The translations under genes and the position numbers were made by a program. From NCBI GenBank assembly GCA_030603375.1, contig JAUVXY010000017.1, positions 1 through 15,713 of the forward strand: a DNA stretch of 15,713 bases, given 5' to 3'. The notes beneath the pieces were generated by a model. That model searched no databases. It saw only the letters and a program-made list of their open reading frames with translations, and was not told the DNA's origin. The stretch is from Actinomycetes bacterium (lineage in GTDB: Bacteria; Actinomycetota; Humimicrobiia; Humimicrobiales; Humimicrobiaceae). Numbering within the stretch: position 1 is the first letter of the stretch; the number at the start of each line of letters is the position of its first letter. This document shows positions 8,302-14,049 of this stretch, piece after piece.

Positions 8302-8326
8302 CCCTGCCAAATGTTGTCCGGCAGGG
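8302..8326 (-). terminator. Second hairpin downstream of trpB2
   Basis: CCCTGCC (8302-8308) and GGCAGGG (8320-8326) form a perfect 7-bp stem with an 11-base loop. It lies one base beyond the first trpB2 hairpin. No U tract follows on the minus strand, so it is not a classical intrinsic terminator. Confidence 0.45.
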
Positions 8327-8327
8327 T

Positions 8328-8360
8328 GGACCCACAAATAAATAGCTTATTTGCGGGTCC
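8328..8360 (-). terminator. Long hairpin just downstream of trpB2
   Basis: Arms 8328-8341 and 8347-8360 pair over 14 bp around a 5-base loop. The only non-Watson-Crick position is a G-U pair in the minus-strand RNA; it would be an A/C mismatch in plus-strand RNA. That asymmetry suggests the structure works in the trpB2 transcript. It begins 29 bases after the trpB2 stop. Because no U run follows, it may stabilise the mRNA 3' end or assist Rho-dependent ending rather than terminate alone. Confidence 0.55.
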
Positions 8361-8388
8361 CTCAACATAACTCAAACTTATTTAGCAG

Positions 8389-9750
8389 CTAAACTTTCGG
8401 CAGATTTTCCAATGCTTCCTTAACTTTCTCCTCAGGATACTCATAATTTTTCAGTTTGCCTGCCAAATATGCATCATAGGAAGCCATGTCAACATGCCCA
8501 TGCCCGCTATGAGCTATAAGAATAGTTTTTGCTTCTCCTGTCTCCTTGCACTTTAAAGCCTCATCAATACCAGCCTTTATAGCATGATCTGTTTCAGGTG
8601 CGCTTATAATACCTTCACTTCGGGCAAAGGTTATCCCGGCTTCAAAAGTTCCAAGCTGGTGCTCAGCTCTACCTTCAACAAAGCCCAGATTGGCTAAATG
8701 GCAGATAATAGGCGCCATCCCGTGATAACGAAGGCCTCCTGCGTGAATTGGAGGCGGCATAAAATCATGTCCCAGGGTAAACATCTTCATTAGCGGTGTC
8801 AACCCTGCTTTATCACCAAAATCATAGGCATAAGGACCTTTTGTCATACTGGGAGCAGACATAGGCTCTACATTGATTATACGCAAGTCTGGCTTTGTCC
8901 CATCAATTTTGTCCCTAACAAAAGGCAGAAAGAGTCCTGCAAAGTTTGACCCTCCGCCAACACAGCCGACAATTATATCCGGATAAGCATCTGCTTTTTC
9001 CACCAGTTTTTTAGCTTCCAGGCCATTAACCGTCTGATGCAGCAAAACATGGTTAAGCACACTGCCCAGTGAATAATGAGTATCATCACGAGAAACTGCA
9101 TCTTCTACAGCCTCGCTGATGGCAAGCCCCAGACTGCCGGGACAATTAGGGTCTTCTGCCAGCATAGCTCGCCCTGCTTTTGTATCCTTGCTTGGACTGG
9201 GTACACATTTTGCTCCCCATACTTCCATCATCACACGCCTGTAAGGTTTTTGATGATAACTAATTGACACCATATAAACTTTGATTTCTATACCAAAACA
9301 AGCACCTCCAAAAGCCAGAGCACTCCCCCATTGTCCAGCTCCAGTTTCGGTAGCTATACGCTTGATACCTTCTTTCTTATTATAGTAGGCTTGAGCTACA
9401 GCAGTATTGGGTTTATGGCTCCCCGGAGGGCTTGACCCTTCATACTTATAGAAAATCTTAGCTGGCGTATCAAGCGCTTTTTCTAATCTATGTGCTCTGA
9501 ACAAAGTAGTAGGCCTCCATAACCTGTAGATATCTCTTACTTCTTCAGGAATTTCAATCCATCGTTCGGTGCTCACCTCCTGCTTAATAAGTTCCATGGG
9601 AAACAGTGGAGCAAGATCATCCGGAGTTATTGGTTTCCCAGTAACCGGGTGCAGCACTGGTGGCAGAGGCTCAGGCAAATCTGCCTGGATATTGTACCAC
9701 TGCTTTGGTATCTCCTCCTCATCCAGCACAAACTTTGTTCTTTTGTCCAT
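8389..9750 (-). CDS. trpB2: TrpB2-type tryptophan synthase beta chain (TrpB-like PLP enzyme)
   Basis: The 453-aa protein is of the longer TrpB2 (TrpEb_2) class. It has the N-terminal extension WYNIQADLPEPLPPVLHPVTGKP typical of that class, the PLP lysine in SHKPNTA (K113), the catalytic Glu in TETGAGQWG (E135) and the phosphate loop GCVGGGSN (262-269). HAGGLRYHGMAP and HSGHGH follow. The enzyme joins indole and serine to make tryptophan. TrpB2 forms generally lack the standard TrpA contact region and can act alone. No trpA or other trp gene is in the window. ATG 9750 has AAAGGA about 7 bases upstream. A tRNA-Trp T-box leader 180 bases upstream controls it, and two hairpins follow it. A role in indole salvage or a split tryptophan pathway is inference; serine deamination is an alternative activity of the family. 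Confidence 0.93.
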   Translation of the reverse strand: MDKRTKFVLDEEEIPKQWYNIQADLPEPLPPVLHPVTGKPITPDDLAPLFPMELIKQEVSTERWIEIPEEVRDIYRLWRPTTLFRAHRLEKALDTPAKIFYKYEGSSPPGSHKPNTAVAQAYYNKKEGIKRIATETGAGQWGSALAFGGACFGIEIKVYMVSISYHQKPYRRVMMEVWGAKCVPSPSKDTKAGRAMLAEDPNCPGSLGLAISEAVEDAVSRDDTHYSLGSVLNHVLLHQTVNGLEAKKLVEKADAYPDIIVGCVGGGSNFAGLFLPFVRDKIDGTKPDLRIINVEPMSAPSMTKGPYAYDFGDKAGLTPLMKMFTLGHDFMPPPIHAGGLRYHGMAPIICHLANLGFVEGRAEHQLGTFEAGITFARSEGIISAPETDHAIKAGIDEALKCKETGEAKTILIAHSGHGHVDMASYDAYLAGKLKNYEYPEEKVKEALENLPKV

Positions 9751-9779
9751 TTTATTTTCCTTTCTCTCAGCTTTCTTGT

Positions 9780-9842
9780 TTAGTAAAGCATTTTTAATTT
9801 CTCTTCATCTGTTCTTAGCCATTTCTGGCATTTCTTTGACAT
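9780..9842 (-). CDS. Possible 20-aa peptide frame between the T-box and trpB2
   Basis: On the minus strand ATG 9842 opens MSKKCQKWLRTDEEKLKMLY and stops at TAA 9782-9780, 29 bases before the trpB2 start. It is downstream of the T-box terminator, so it would be made only on read-through transcripts. It has one Trp codon and is basic. No good SD precedes it, so it may be chance. Confidence 0.2.
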   Translation of the reverse strand: MSKKCQKWLRTDEEKLKMLY

Positions 9843-9930
9843 ATGTAAATGTAATTATTTCTGTACCACCCCCTTATTTAAAAATCATATATTGGCTGTC
9901 CGCTCCCACGCGTATTAACCCATATAAAAC

Positions 9931-9983
9931 AAAAAACCTCTCATAATCCCTACATAAAATAATTTATATAGAGACGAGAGGTT
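9931..9983 (-). terminator. T-box-controlled intrinsic terminator of trpB2 leader
   Basis: In minus-strand RNA AACCUCUC (9983-9976) pairs with GAGAGGUU (9942-9935), and a U run follows (9936-9931). The intervening AT-rich loop has partial internal pairing. The 5' arm directly follows the T-box sequence, as expected for mutually exclusive terminator and antiterminator folds. Confidence 0.9.
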
Positions 9984-10250
9984 AAACTCCGCGGTGCCAC
10001 TCTATTTCACAGCAAATTCAGTAACGCTTATATTCACTGTGCACTCATAATATCTCGGATACACTGTAATATCCTATCCTTTGATAACGGAGGAATCCGT
10101 TCTGGCTTACTCTCTACTGCTTGCTTTTCATATATGTGATTTGAGCCAGAAGCCTCACAGAGCCATTCAGCCACCAGCCTTGCAGCCGCATTCTCACCAT
10201 CAGCGACTCTCTGTATGCTGCTTAGCGCTTACTATTTCTGATCACAGGCT
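9931..10250 (-). promoter_or_regulatory. T-box riboswitch (tRNA-Trp) controlling trpB2
   Basis: The minus strand carries all main T-box parts. Stem I runs from AGCCT (10250-10246) to its partner AGGCT (10155-10151). A K-turn-like GUGAU/UGA is just inside the base, followed by the specifier-loop strands AGUA and GAA. The AGAGAG bulge and the distal loop GAUGGUGAGAA follow. Directly after GAA is UGG (10165-10163), the Trp codon. The T-box sequence AGAGUGGCACCGCGG is at about 10003-9989. Its UGGC bulge would pair with a tRNA ending GCCA, and bacterial tRNA-Trp has discriminator G, so both contact points agree. A terminator follows. Uncharged tRNA-Trp should promote antitermination and trpB2 expression. 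One oddity is that the base after UGG is C, where a purine is usual. A promoter upstream of 10260 is likely, but I could not settle between two weak candidates. Confidence 0.92.
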
Positions 10251-10428
10251 TTATAGTTATATTTAATTTTCAAAAAACATCAATCATAATCTATGTATGA
10301 TTAGTACTGAACATTAACACATTTAAAAATATTTGTCTAATATTTGCTGATTTTTTTCGTGGACAAGATTAGAAATTTGCATACTAACTACAATACTGGC
10401 TGCGCAAGGATTCCTGTTTGCACAGAAA

Positions 10429-10456
10429 AGAAGACCAACCATTTGATTGGTCCTCT
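10429..10456 (-). terminator. Intrinsic terminator of the HU gene
   Basis: Minus-strand AGAGGACCAA (10456-10447) pairs with TTGGTCTTCT (10438-10429) around an 8-base loop with one G-U pair, and is followed by TTTTCTG. It starts about 30 bases after the HU stop codon. Confidence 0.8.
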
Positions 10457-10485
10457 TAGAATTAATCAATCACAAATATTTATTT

Positions 10486-10758
10486 TTAGTTAACTGCTTC
10501 CTTCAGTCCCTTGCCCGGTTTAAACTTGGGAACTTTTCTTGCTGGAATCTGGATAGTTTTTCCTGTCTGAGGATTTAATCCTGTTCTTGCTTTTCTTTGC
10601 ACTGCCTGGAAAGTACCAAAGCCTACTAATGAAACCTTGTCACCCGTCTTAATTGCAGTAGTGACAACATCTACTAGTGTGTCAATGGCACAAGCAGCGT
10701 CTTTCTTTGTAAGACCTGCCTTGCTGCTAACCTTTTCTACCAGCTCTGTTTTGTTCAT
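10486..10758 (-). CDS. hup: DNA-binding protein HU
   Basis: The protein bends and compacts DNA as a dimer in the nucleoid. It starts MNKTELVEKVSSKAGLTKKDA, has the core FGTFQAVQRKARTGLNPQTGK and ends with IPARKVPKFKPGKGLKEAVN. That includes the flexible DNA-intercalating arm with the family's conserved NPxTGK and Pro. ATG 10758 gives 90 aa, the standard HU length, with AAAGGA 7 bases upstream. A GTG two codons earlier (10764) would leave almost no space after that SD and is unlikely. The gene is transcribed alone: a terminator follows, and no neighbour on this strand is close. HU and IHF subunits are similar, but the motif set and length favour HU. Confidence 0.95.
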   Translation of the reverse strand: MNKTELVEKVSSKAGLTKKDAACAIDTLVDVVTTAIKTGDKVSLVGFGTFQAVQRKARTGLNPQTGKTIQIPARKVPKFKPGKGLKEAVN

Positions 10759-10961
10759 CTTCACTTCCTTTCACTATTTTTTACAAAAATTGCCTTATTT
10801 TTATATTAATTCCCTAATATATACTTTTCTTTAAACCTTATTTTTAAGAAATATCTAAATACAAGTTTGGATATTATGGCTGATTATACAATACTTTCTA
10901 TGTTTTTCCAAAAAAATTTTTATTTAACCAACAAGCTTTTTTTAGTAAAACAAAAGCGGGA

Positions 10962-10986
10962 ATCCCCGGTTTTTCAAATCCGGGAT
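10962..10986 (+). other. Hairpin of unclear role upstream of the IS remnant
   Basis: ATCCCCGG (10962-10969) pairs with CCGGGAT (10980-10986) with one bulged C and a 10-base loop. A T7 run follows eight bases later (10995-11001). It could be a decayed left-end hairpin of the IS200/IS605-type element whose right end lies at about 11170, or a terminator for leftward-lost sequence. No plus-strand gene precedes it. Confidence 0.35.
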
Positions 10987-11040
10987 GAGAGCTATTTTTT
11001 TGTCATTTACTTTACCTATCATTTTTGGTACACTTTTTTC

Positions 11041-11170
11041 TAATAGGGTGGGACGCATCCGAATCTAAGCCTGTGGAGAAATCGACCGCTGCACTGCAAG
11101 TTGGCTCTGTGAAGCAGGAACCAAATCCCAAACGGGATGCACGGTAATTTATTGCCGTGAGGATGTCACT
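11041..11170 (+). mobile_element. Decayed IS200/IS605-family right end
   Basis: The stretch holds the end of a TnpB frame, the small inverted repeat ATCCC/GGGAT (about 11125-11138) and a strong subterminal hairpin, CACGGTAA-TTTA-TTGCCGTG (11140-11159). It then reads AGGATGTCACT. A hairpin overlapping the tnpB stop followed by GAGGATGTCAC-like sequence is the usual right-end layout of IS605/IS1341 elements. The transposase body and a clear left end are absent, so the element is dead or a MITE-like derivative. The exact outer boundary is not determinable here. Confidence 0.65.
11043..11147 (+). pseudogene. C-terminal remnant of IS605-type TnpB
   Basis: About 34 codons remain in frame up to TAA 11145-11147. 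The tail includes SKPVEKSTAALQVGSVKQEP and then NPKRDAR. TnpB proteins commonly end with a PVE..., then ...GSVKQEP segment just after the zinc ribbon and catalytic region. Upstream the frame becomes low-complexity and meets TGA at 10986, with no RuvC or zinc-finger motifs, so the gene is almost entirely deleted. Confidence 0.65.
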
Positions 11171-11190
11171 AAAACAATTTGCTGTTGCTA

Positions 11191-11205
11191 TGCTATAATA
11201 TAGCA
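11191..11205 (+). promoter_or_regulatory. Extended -10 promoter embedded in a palindrome
   Basis: TGCTATAATATAGCA is a perfect 7+1+7 palindrome. It contains TGC-TATAAT, an ideal extended -10 element (TATAAT at 11194-11199). The -35 position (AAAACA, 11171-11176) is weak, which extended -10 promoters tolerate. The palindrome over the -10 could be a repressor operator. It drives towards the dehydrogenase gene at 11302. Confidence 0.5.
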
Positions 11206-11229
11206 GATAGCCAATAGCAGATAGCCAAT
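11202..11229 (+). repeat. Exact 14-bp tandem repeat in the dehydrogenase leader
   Basis: AGCAGATAGCCAAT occurs twice head to tail (11202-11215 and 11216-11229) with no mismatch, immediately after the -10 box. It could be a recent slippage duplication or a duplicated binding site. Confidence 0.85.
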
Positions 11230-11244
11230 AAATAAATTTTTGCT

Positions 11245-11267
11245 ACTACTGGAAACAGTAGTTTTTT
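11245..11267 (+). terminator. Intrinsic terminator (attenuator-like) before the dehydrogenase gene
   Basis: ACTACTG (11245-11251), a GAAA tetraloop and CAGTAGT (11256-11262) form a 7-bp stem followed by TTTTTT (11262-11267). The U tract exists only for plus-strand RNA. It lies between the predicted promoter (11191-11205) and the SD at 11291, so it may attenuate the dehydrogenase mRNA or block transcripts entering from the IS remnant. Confidence 0.75.
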
Positions 11268-11301
11268 ATATAATCAAATTTTAGCATGAAGGAGGTTCGA
11301 A

Positions 11302-12393
11302 ATGGAAAAGTTATTACGCTTTAAAAAGGAGGATCTTACTGGTTATGCAGTTAGTTTTATGAAAAAGTTTGGTATCCCGGAAGAAGATGCAAAAATCGTT
11401 GCAGATGTATTAATTACAGCAGACATCAGGGGGACAGACTCCCATGGTTTAATCAGGCTAAATACATATTATGGAAACAGGCTGTCTAAAAAAATGATCA
11501 ATCCACTTACTCCGATAAAAATAGTTTCAGAAACTGATACAACTATGTTAGTAGATGGCGGCAACGGTCTTGGACAGGTTGTTTCTTATAAAGTAATGCA
11601 AAAATGCATTGAAAAAGCAAAAAAATCTAATGTGGCCAGAGCAACTGTGCGGCACAGCAATCATTATGGCATTGCCGGATATTATTCCATGATGGCGCTA
11701 AAGCATGATATGATTGGCATAAGCCTCACAAATTCCCAGCCTCTGGTTGCTCCAACTTATGGGAAAACTCCCGTGCTTGGCACAAATCCAATTAGCTTTG
11801 CTGCTCCATCACATAAAAAATATCCATACATCCTTGACATGGCAACAAGTACAGTTCCCATAGGACGGATTAAAGTTTATGAGAAAAAGAATGAAAAAAT
11901 TCCACTTGGCTGGGGCATCGATGATGATGGAAACATGACTGATGACCCAAAAAAGGTTAAAAGCGGCGGACCCGGTGCTCTTATGCCATTGGGAGGAACC
12001 GATATTATGCGAGGATACAAAGGATACGGCCTGGCGCTTATGGTAGATATTCTTTGCGGAACATTATCAGGCGGCTCAAATCTTACAGACATTGGTTTCC
12101 CCCATGATTATTCAAAAGAATCAAATATAAGCCACTTTTTTGCAGCAATTAAAATTGATGCATTCAGACCCGTTGTTGATTTTAAAAAACAATTGGACTA
12201 TGTTGTTGATACATTAAAAAATTCGCCAAAAGTTGAGAGTCATGACCGAATCTACATAGCAGGGGAAAAAGAATTTGAAAATGCGGAGTATAATGAAAAA
12301 CATGGTGTCCCAATCCTTGCAAAGGTAATAGATGATATCAAAAAGGATTGTGCCAATACTGGCGTTCCTTTTGATATAAAGCCAATCAGTTAA
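11302..12393 (+). CDS. Malate/L-lactate dehydrogenase (Ldh_2 family)
   Basis: This 363-aa NAD(P)-dependent oxidoreductase belongs to the Ldh_2 family, which includes malate, L-lactate, sulfolactate and ureidoglycolate dehydrogenases. It is unrelated to the classical Rossmann LDH/MDH. Landmarks are the N-terminal TADIRGTDSHGLIRL with the conserved Asp-Ser-His-Gly (46-49), then VDGGNGLGQV (84-93), VRHSNHYGIAGYYSMMA (116-132), PVLGTNPISFAAP (157-169) and the cofactor-region GYKGYGLALMVDILCGTLSG. Substrate choice in the family is hard to predict, so malate versus lactate or another 2-hydroxyacid stays open. ATG 11302 follows GGAGG (11291-11295) with ideal spacing. The leader contains an extended -10 promoter, a tandem repeat and a terminator hairpin. 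The stop is 9 bases from the convergent nucleosidase gene. Confidence 0.9.
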   Translation: MEKLLRFKKEDLTGYAVSFMKKFGIPEEDAKIVADVLITADIRGTDSHGLIRLNTYYGNRLSKKMINPLTPIKIVSETDTTMLVDGGNGLGQVVSYKVMQKCIEKAKKSNVARATVRHSNHYGIAGYYSMMALKHDMIGISLTNSQPLVAPTYGKTPVLGTNPISFAAPSHKKYPYILDMATSTVPIGRIKVYEKKNEKIPLGWGIDDDGNMTDDPKKVKSGGPGALMPLGGTDIMRGYKGYGLALMVDILCGTLSGGSNLTDIGFPHDYSKESNISHFFAAIKIDAFRPVVDFKKQLDYVVDTLKNSPKVESHDRIYIAGEKEFENAEYNEKHGVPILAKVIDDIKKDCANTGVPFDIKPIS

Positions 12394-12402
12394 GCATAAT
12401 TT

Positions 12403-13191
12403 TTAGATTATTTCAATTACTGCAGCAGTTAAATTGCCTTTTGCCTTCTTTATATTTCTTACTGCCTTTGTAATTTGAGATATTTTTTTAGGCGACTTAA
12501 TTGCTAAAAACAGTAAATTAAAAATATTGGCTAATATACTTTTTTCAAAGAGGGCTAACAGAAAATCAGGAATATTTTCATCAACACAGTCAGAAACAGC
12601 TCTTATGCAATAAAAAGGCAAATTATTCTCAATCATTGTCTTCCCTATCCAATATGTTTCCATGTCAACAGCCTGAACATCAAATTTAGCGCCAATGTTT
12701 TTTTTCAATTCAGAATCAGCAATTACGTTGGGAACAGTGCCTCCATTTACCTTAAGTATTTTGCAGCTACTTTTTGTGCATTCACTACAATTGATATCTT
12801 TGCTGCCATAAAAATTTATACTATTGCAATCTTTGGAAAAATCAATATTTTCTAAATTTTTTATAGTTTTATACAAAACTACATCTCCAATTTGTAGATT
12901 CCCGCTGGTTGCACCACAAAATCCGATTGCCAGCGCTCTTTTACTTATACTGCTGCCTTCTAAATAATTTTTTACAATCAGTTTTGCTGCTTTTTGTGCA
13001 TTGTGCTTGCCCATTCCAGTTTCAACTAAAAGTACTTCCCTGCCGCTTATTCTGCCCTTATATATTGTAGCAGCACCATTCCTGTCTATGCGTTCCACCG
13101 CCATCATCTTAATGAGCCCCGATATCTCAAATTTTAGGGCTCCGAAAATAATTGACATTGTTGGAATTTTATCTTTTACAGCTACTCCCAT
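12403..13191 (-). CDS. Nucleoside phosphorylase/nucleosidase-fold protein (PNP_UDP_1, HpnG-like)
   Basis: The 262-aa protein has the superfamily's core motifs: IIFGALKFEISGL near 14-26, ETGMGKHNAQKAA (57-69), GFCGAT (90-95), VDMETYWIGK with the ribose-binding Met-Glu (177-178) and RAVSD with the base-binding Asp (201). This resembles MTA/SAH nucleosidases, futalosine hydrolase and hopanoid-associated HpnG. The basic helical tail after residue 220 is most like HpnG. No hopanoid, menaquinone or SAM-recycling gene is nearby to settle the substrate. Unusually, residues 122-143 carry C-x12-C-x2-C-x4-C. The first ATG is 13191, with only a distant AAGGA (about 12 bases). An ATG at codon 12 (13158), next to the first conserved motif, is an alternative. 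Confidence 0.75.
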   Translation of the reverse strand: MGVAVKDKIPTMSIIFGALKFEISGLIKMMAVERIDRNGAATIYKGRISGREVLLVETGMGKHNAQKAAKLIVKNYLEGSSISKRALAIGFCGATSGNLQIGDVVLYKTIKNLENIDFSKDCNSINFYGSKDINCSECTKSSCKILKVNGGTVPNVIADSELKKNIGAKFDVQAVDMETYWIGKTMIENNLPFYCIRAVSDCVDENIPDFLLALFEKSILANIFNLLFLAIKSPKKISQITKAVRNIKKAKGNLTAAVIEII

Positions 13192-13232
13192 AAATATGTA
13201 TTATCCTTACTGTTGCAAATATTAATTGTCAC
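13182..13232 (-). CDS. Possible 16-aa leader peptide overlapping the nucleosidase start
   Basis: On the minus strand a strong SD (AGGGAGG) lies 4 bases before GTG 13232. The GTG opens a 16-codon frame (MTINICNSKDNTYLWE) ending at TAG 13184-13182, inside the first codons of the nucleosidase gene in another frame. The nucleosidase ATG has a poor SD, so translation may be coupled through this mini-frame. It could also be chance. Confidence 0.3.
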   Translation of the reverse strand: MTINICNSKDNTYLWE

Positions 13233-13295
13233 ATTACCTCCCTGGCCTATACGCTGCTATACCACAATGGGCCTGGACATGTGGGCTAATAAATG

Positions 13296-13324
13296 ATTAT
13301 AAAATTTAATCCATAATTAGTAAA
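13296..13324 (-). promoter_or_regulatory. Promoter candidate for the nucleosidase gene
   Basis: Minus-strand TTTACT (13324-13319), a 17-base spacer and a perfect TATAAT (13301-13296). Transcription would start near 13289, giving a leader of about 98 bases that contains the SD-led mini-frame. A CCACA/TGTGG inverted repeat (13262-13284) lies at the start of that leader. Confidence 0.55.
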
Positions 13325-13363
13325 ACAGCTTAGCTAATATTTATGTATTTACCTAAATTGCTA

Positions 13364-13392
13364 TTTACACAAATACTTTATTGTTATATAAT
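13364..13392 (+). promoter_or_regulatory. Promoter for the M23-family gene
   Basis: TTTACA (13364-13369), exactly 17 bases, then perfect TATAAT (13387-13392): near-consensus sigma-70/sigma-A. Transcription would start near 13399, about 50 bases before ATG 13449. It is divergent from the nucleosidase promoter at 13296-13324. Confidence 0.7.
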
Positions 13393-13448
13393 TAAACACG
13401 CCTTAAAACAATTGGAATTGTAAATTTTATAATAAATATTTTTAAGAA

Positions 13449-14036
13449 ATGTTTTTTGTTAATTTAATTTGTATACATAAAAAATGTGCAGCCGGGATAT
13501 TTCTTTTCTTCCTTTTCTCATTTTTAATATTAATCTGCCAACCGGTACCACTATATTCCTATTGCAAGTCTCCTTTTATTATGCCTCTTAATGGCAGTAT
13601 CACGGTTAAGTTCAGGCAAGTTTACCGGGATGAAGAAAAAGAAATTAGCAGAAGGCACACAGGAATTGATATAGAGGGAAGATACGGGCAAAAAGTTATT
13701 GCAGCAGCAAATGGCATGGTTAGCTACATTGGTTTTTCCCCAACAGGAGGGAGGACCCTGGTAATAAAGCATAATAAAAATATAAGGACCACTTACCTAA
13801 ATTTACTGCAAATATATGTTCCGGTAGGAACTTCTGTTAAGCAAGGAGAAGTTATTGCATCTATTGGTGCCGAAGATGATCCATCCAGCTCTTCGTACCA
13901 TTTGCACTTTGGAATAATATATGATGGAAAATATATTGACCCGGAAGATGTGCTGGCCATAGATTACAGCAGTATTTCAAAATTTATACATCTAAAGTAT
14001 TTACCTTTTGATTTTAAACTTTACTATAGCAATTAA
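13449..14036 (+). CDS. Secreted or membrane-anchored M23/LytM-domain protein with altered active site
   Basis: The 195-aa protein has a basic N-terminus and one hydrophobic segment (about 15-36) that would export or anchor it. An M23 (LytM/lysostaphin) domain follows, spanning about 43-168. Zinc-ligand positions are present: H70 and D74 (RRHTGID) and H153 in YHLHFG, with H151 also conserved. The usual catalytic His of the Y-x-H-L motif is replaced: TTYLNL puts Asn at 118. M23 enzymes cut peptidoglycan cross-bridges, while members lacking catalytic residues often act as activators or binders. A good promoter lies about 55 bases upstream, but the ribosome site is poor (only AAGA before the ATG). 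Whether it hydrolyses cell wall is therefore doubtful. It converges on the gene at 14050. Confidence 0.85.
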   Translation: MFFVNLICIHKKCAAGIFLFFLFSFLILICQPVPLYSYCKSPFIMPLNGSITVKFRQVYRDEEKEISRRHTGIDIEGRYGQKVIAAANGMVSYIGFSPTGGRTLVIKHNKNIRTTYLNLLQIYVPVGTSVKQGEVIASIGAEDDPSSSSYHLHFGIIYDGKYIDPEDVLAIDYSSISKFIHLKYLPFDFKLYYSN

Positions 14037-14049
14037 TAGATTTCCTTAT

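Noticed and set aside
9861..9874. A second T-box-like sequence (minus strand GGGGGTGGTAC) between the trpB2 leader terminator and the gene
   Set aside because: It lacks the following CGCG, has no Stem I or terminator of its own, and is best explained by chance; the true T-box at 9989-10003 is complete.
10960..10990. A tRNA T-arm-like stretch (CCCCGG...TTCAAATCCGGG)
   Set aside because: The loop is 10 bases rather than 7, and no acceptor, D or anticodon arm can be fitted on either side.
11281..11305. GGTTCGAA resembling a tRNA TPsiC loop or att site
   Set aside because: It is simply the SD (GGAGG) and spacer before the dehydrogenase ATG; no cloverleaf can be drawn.
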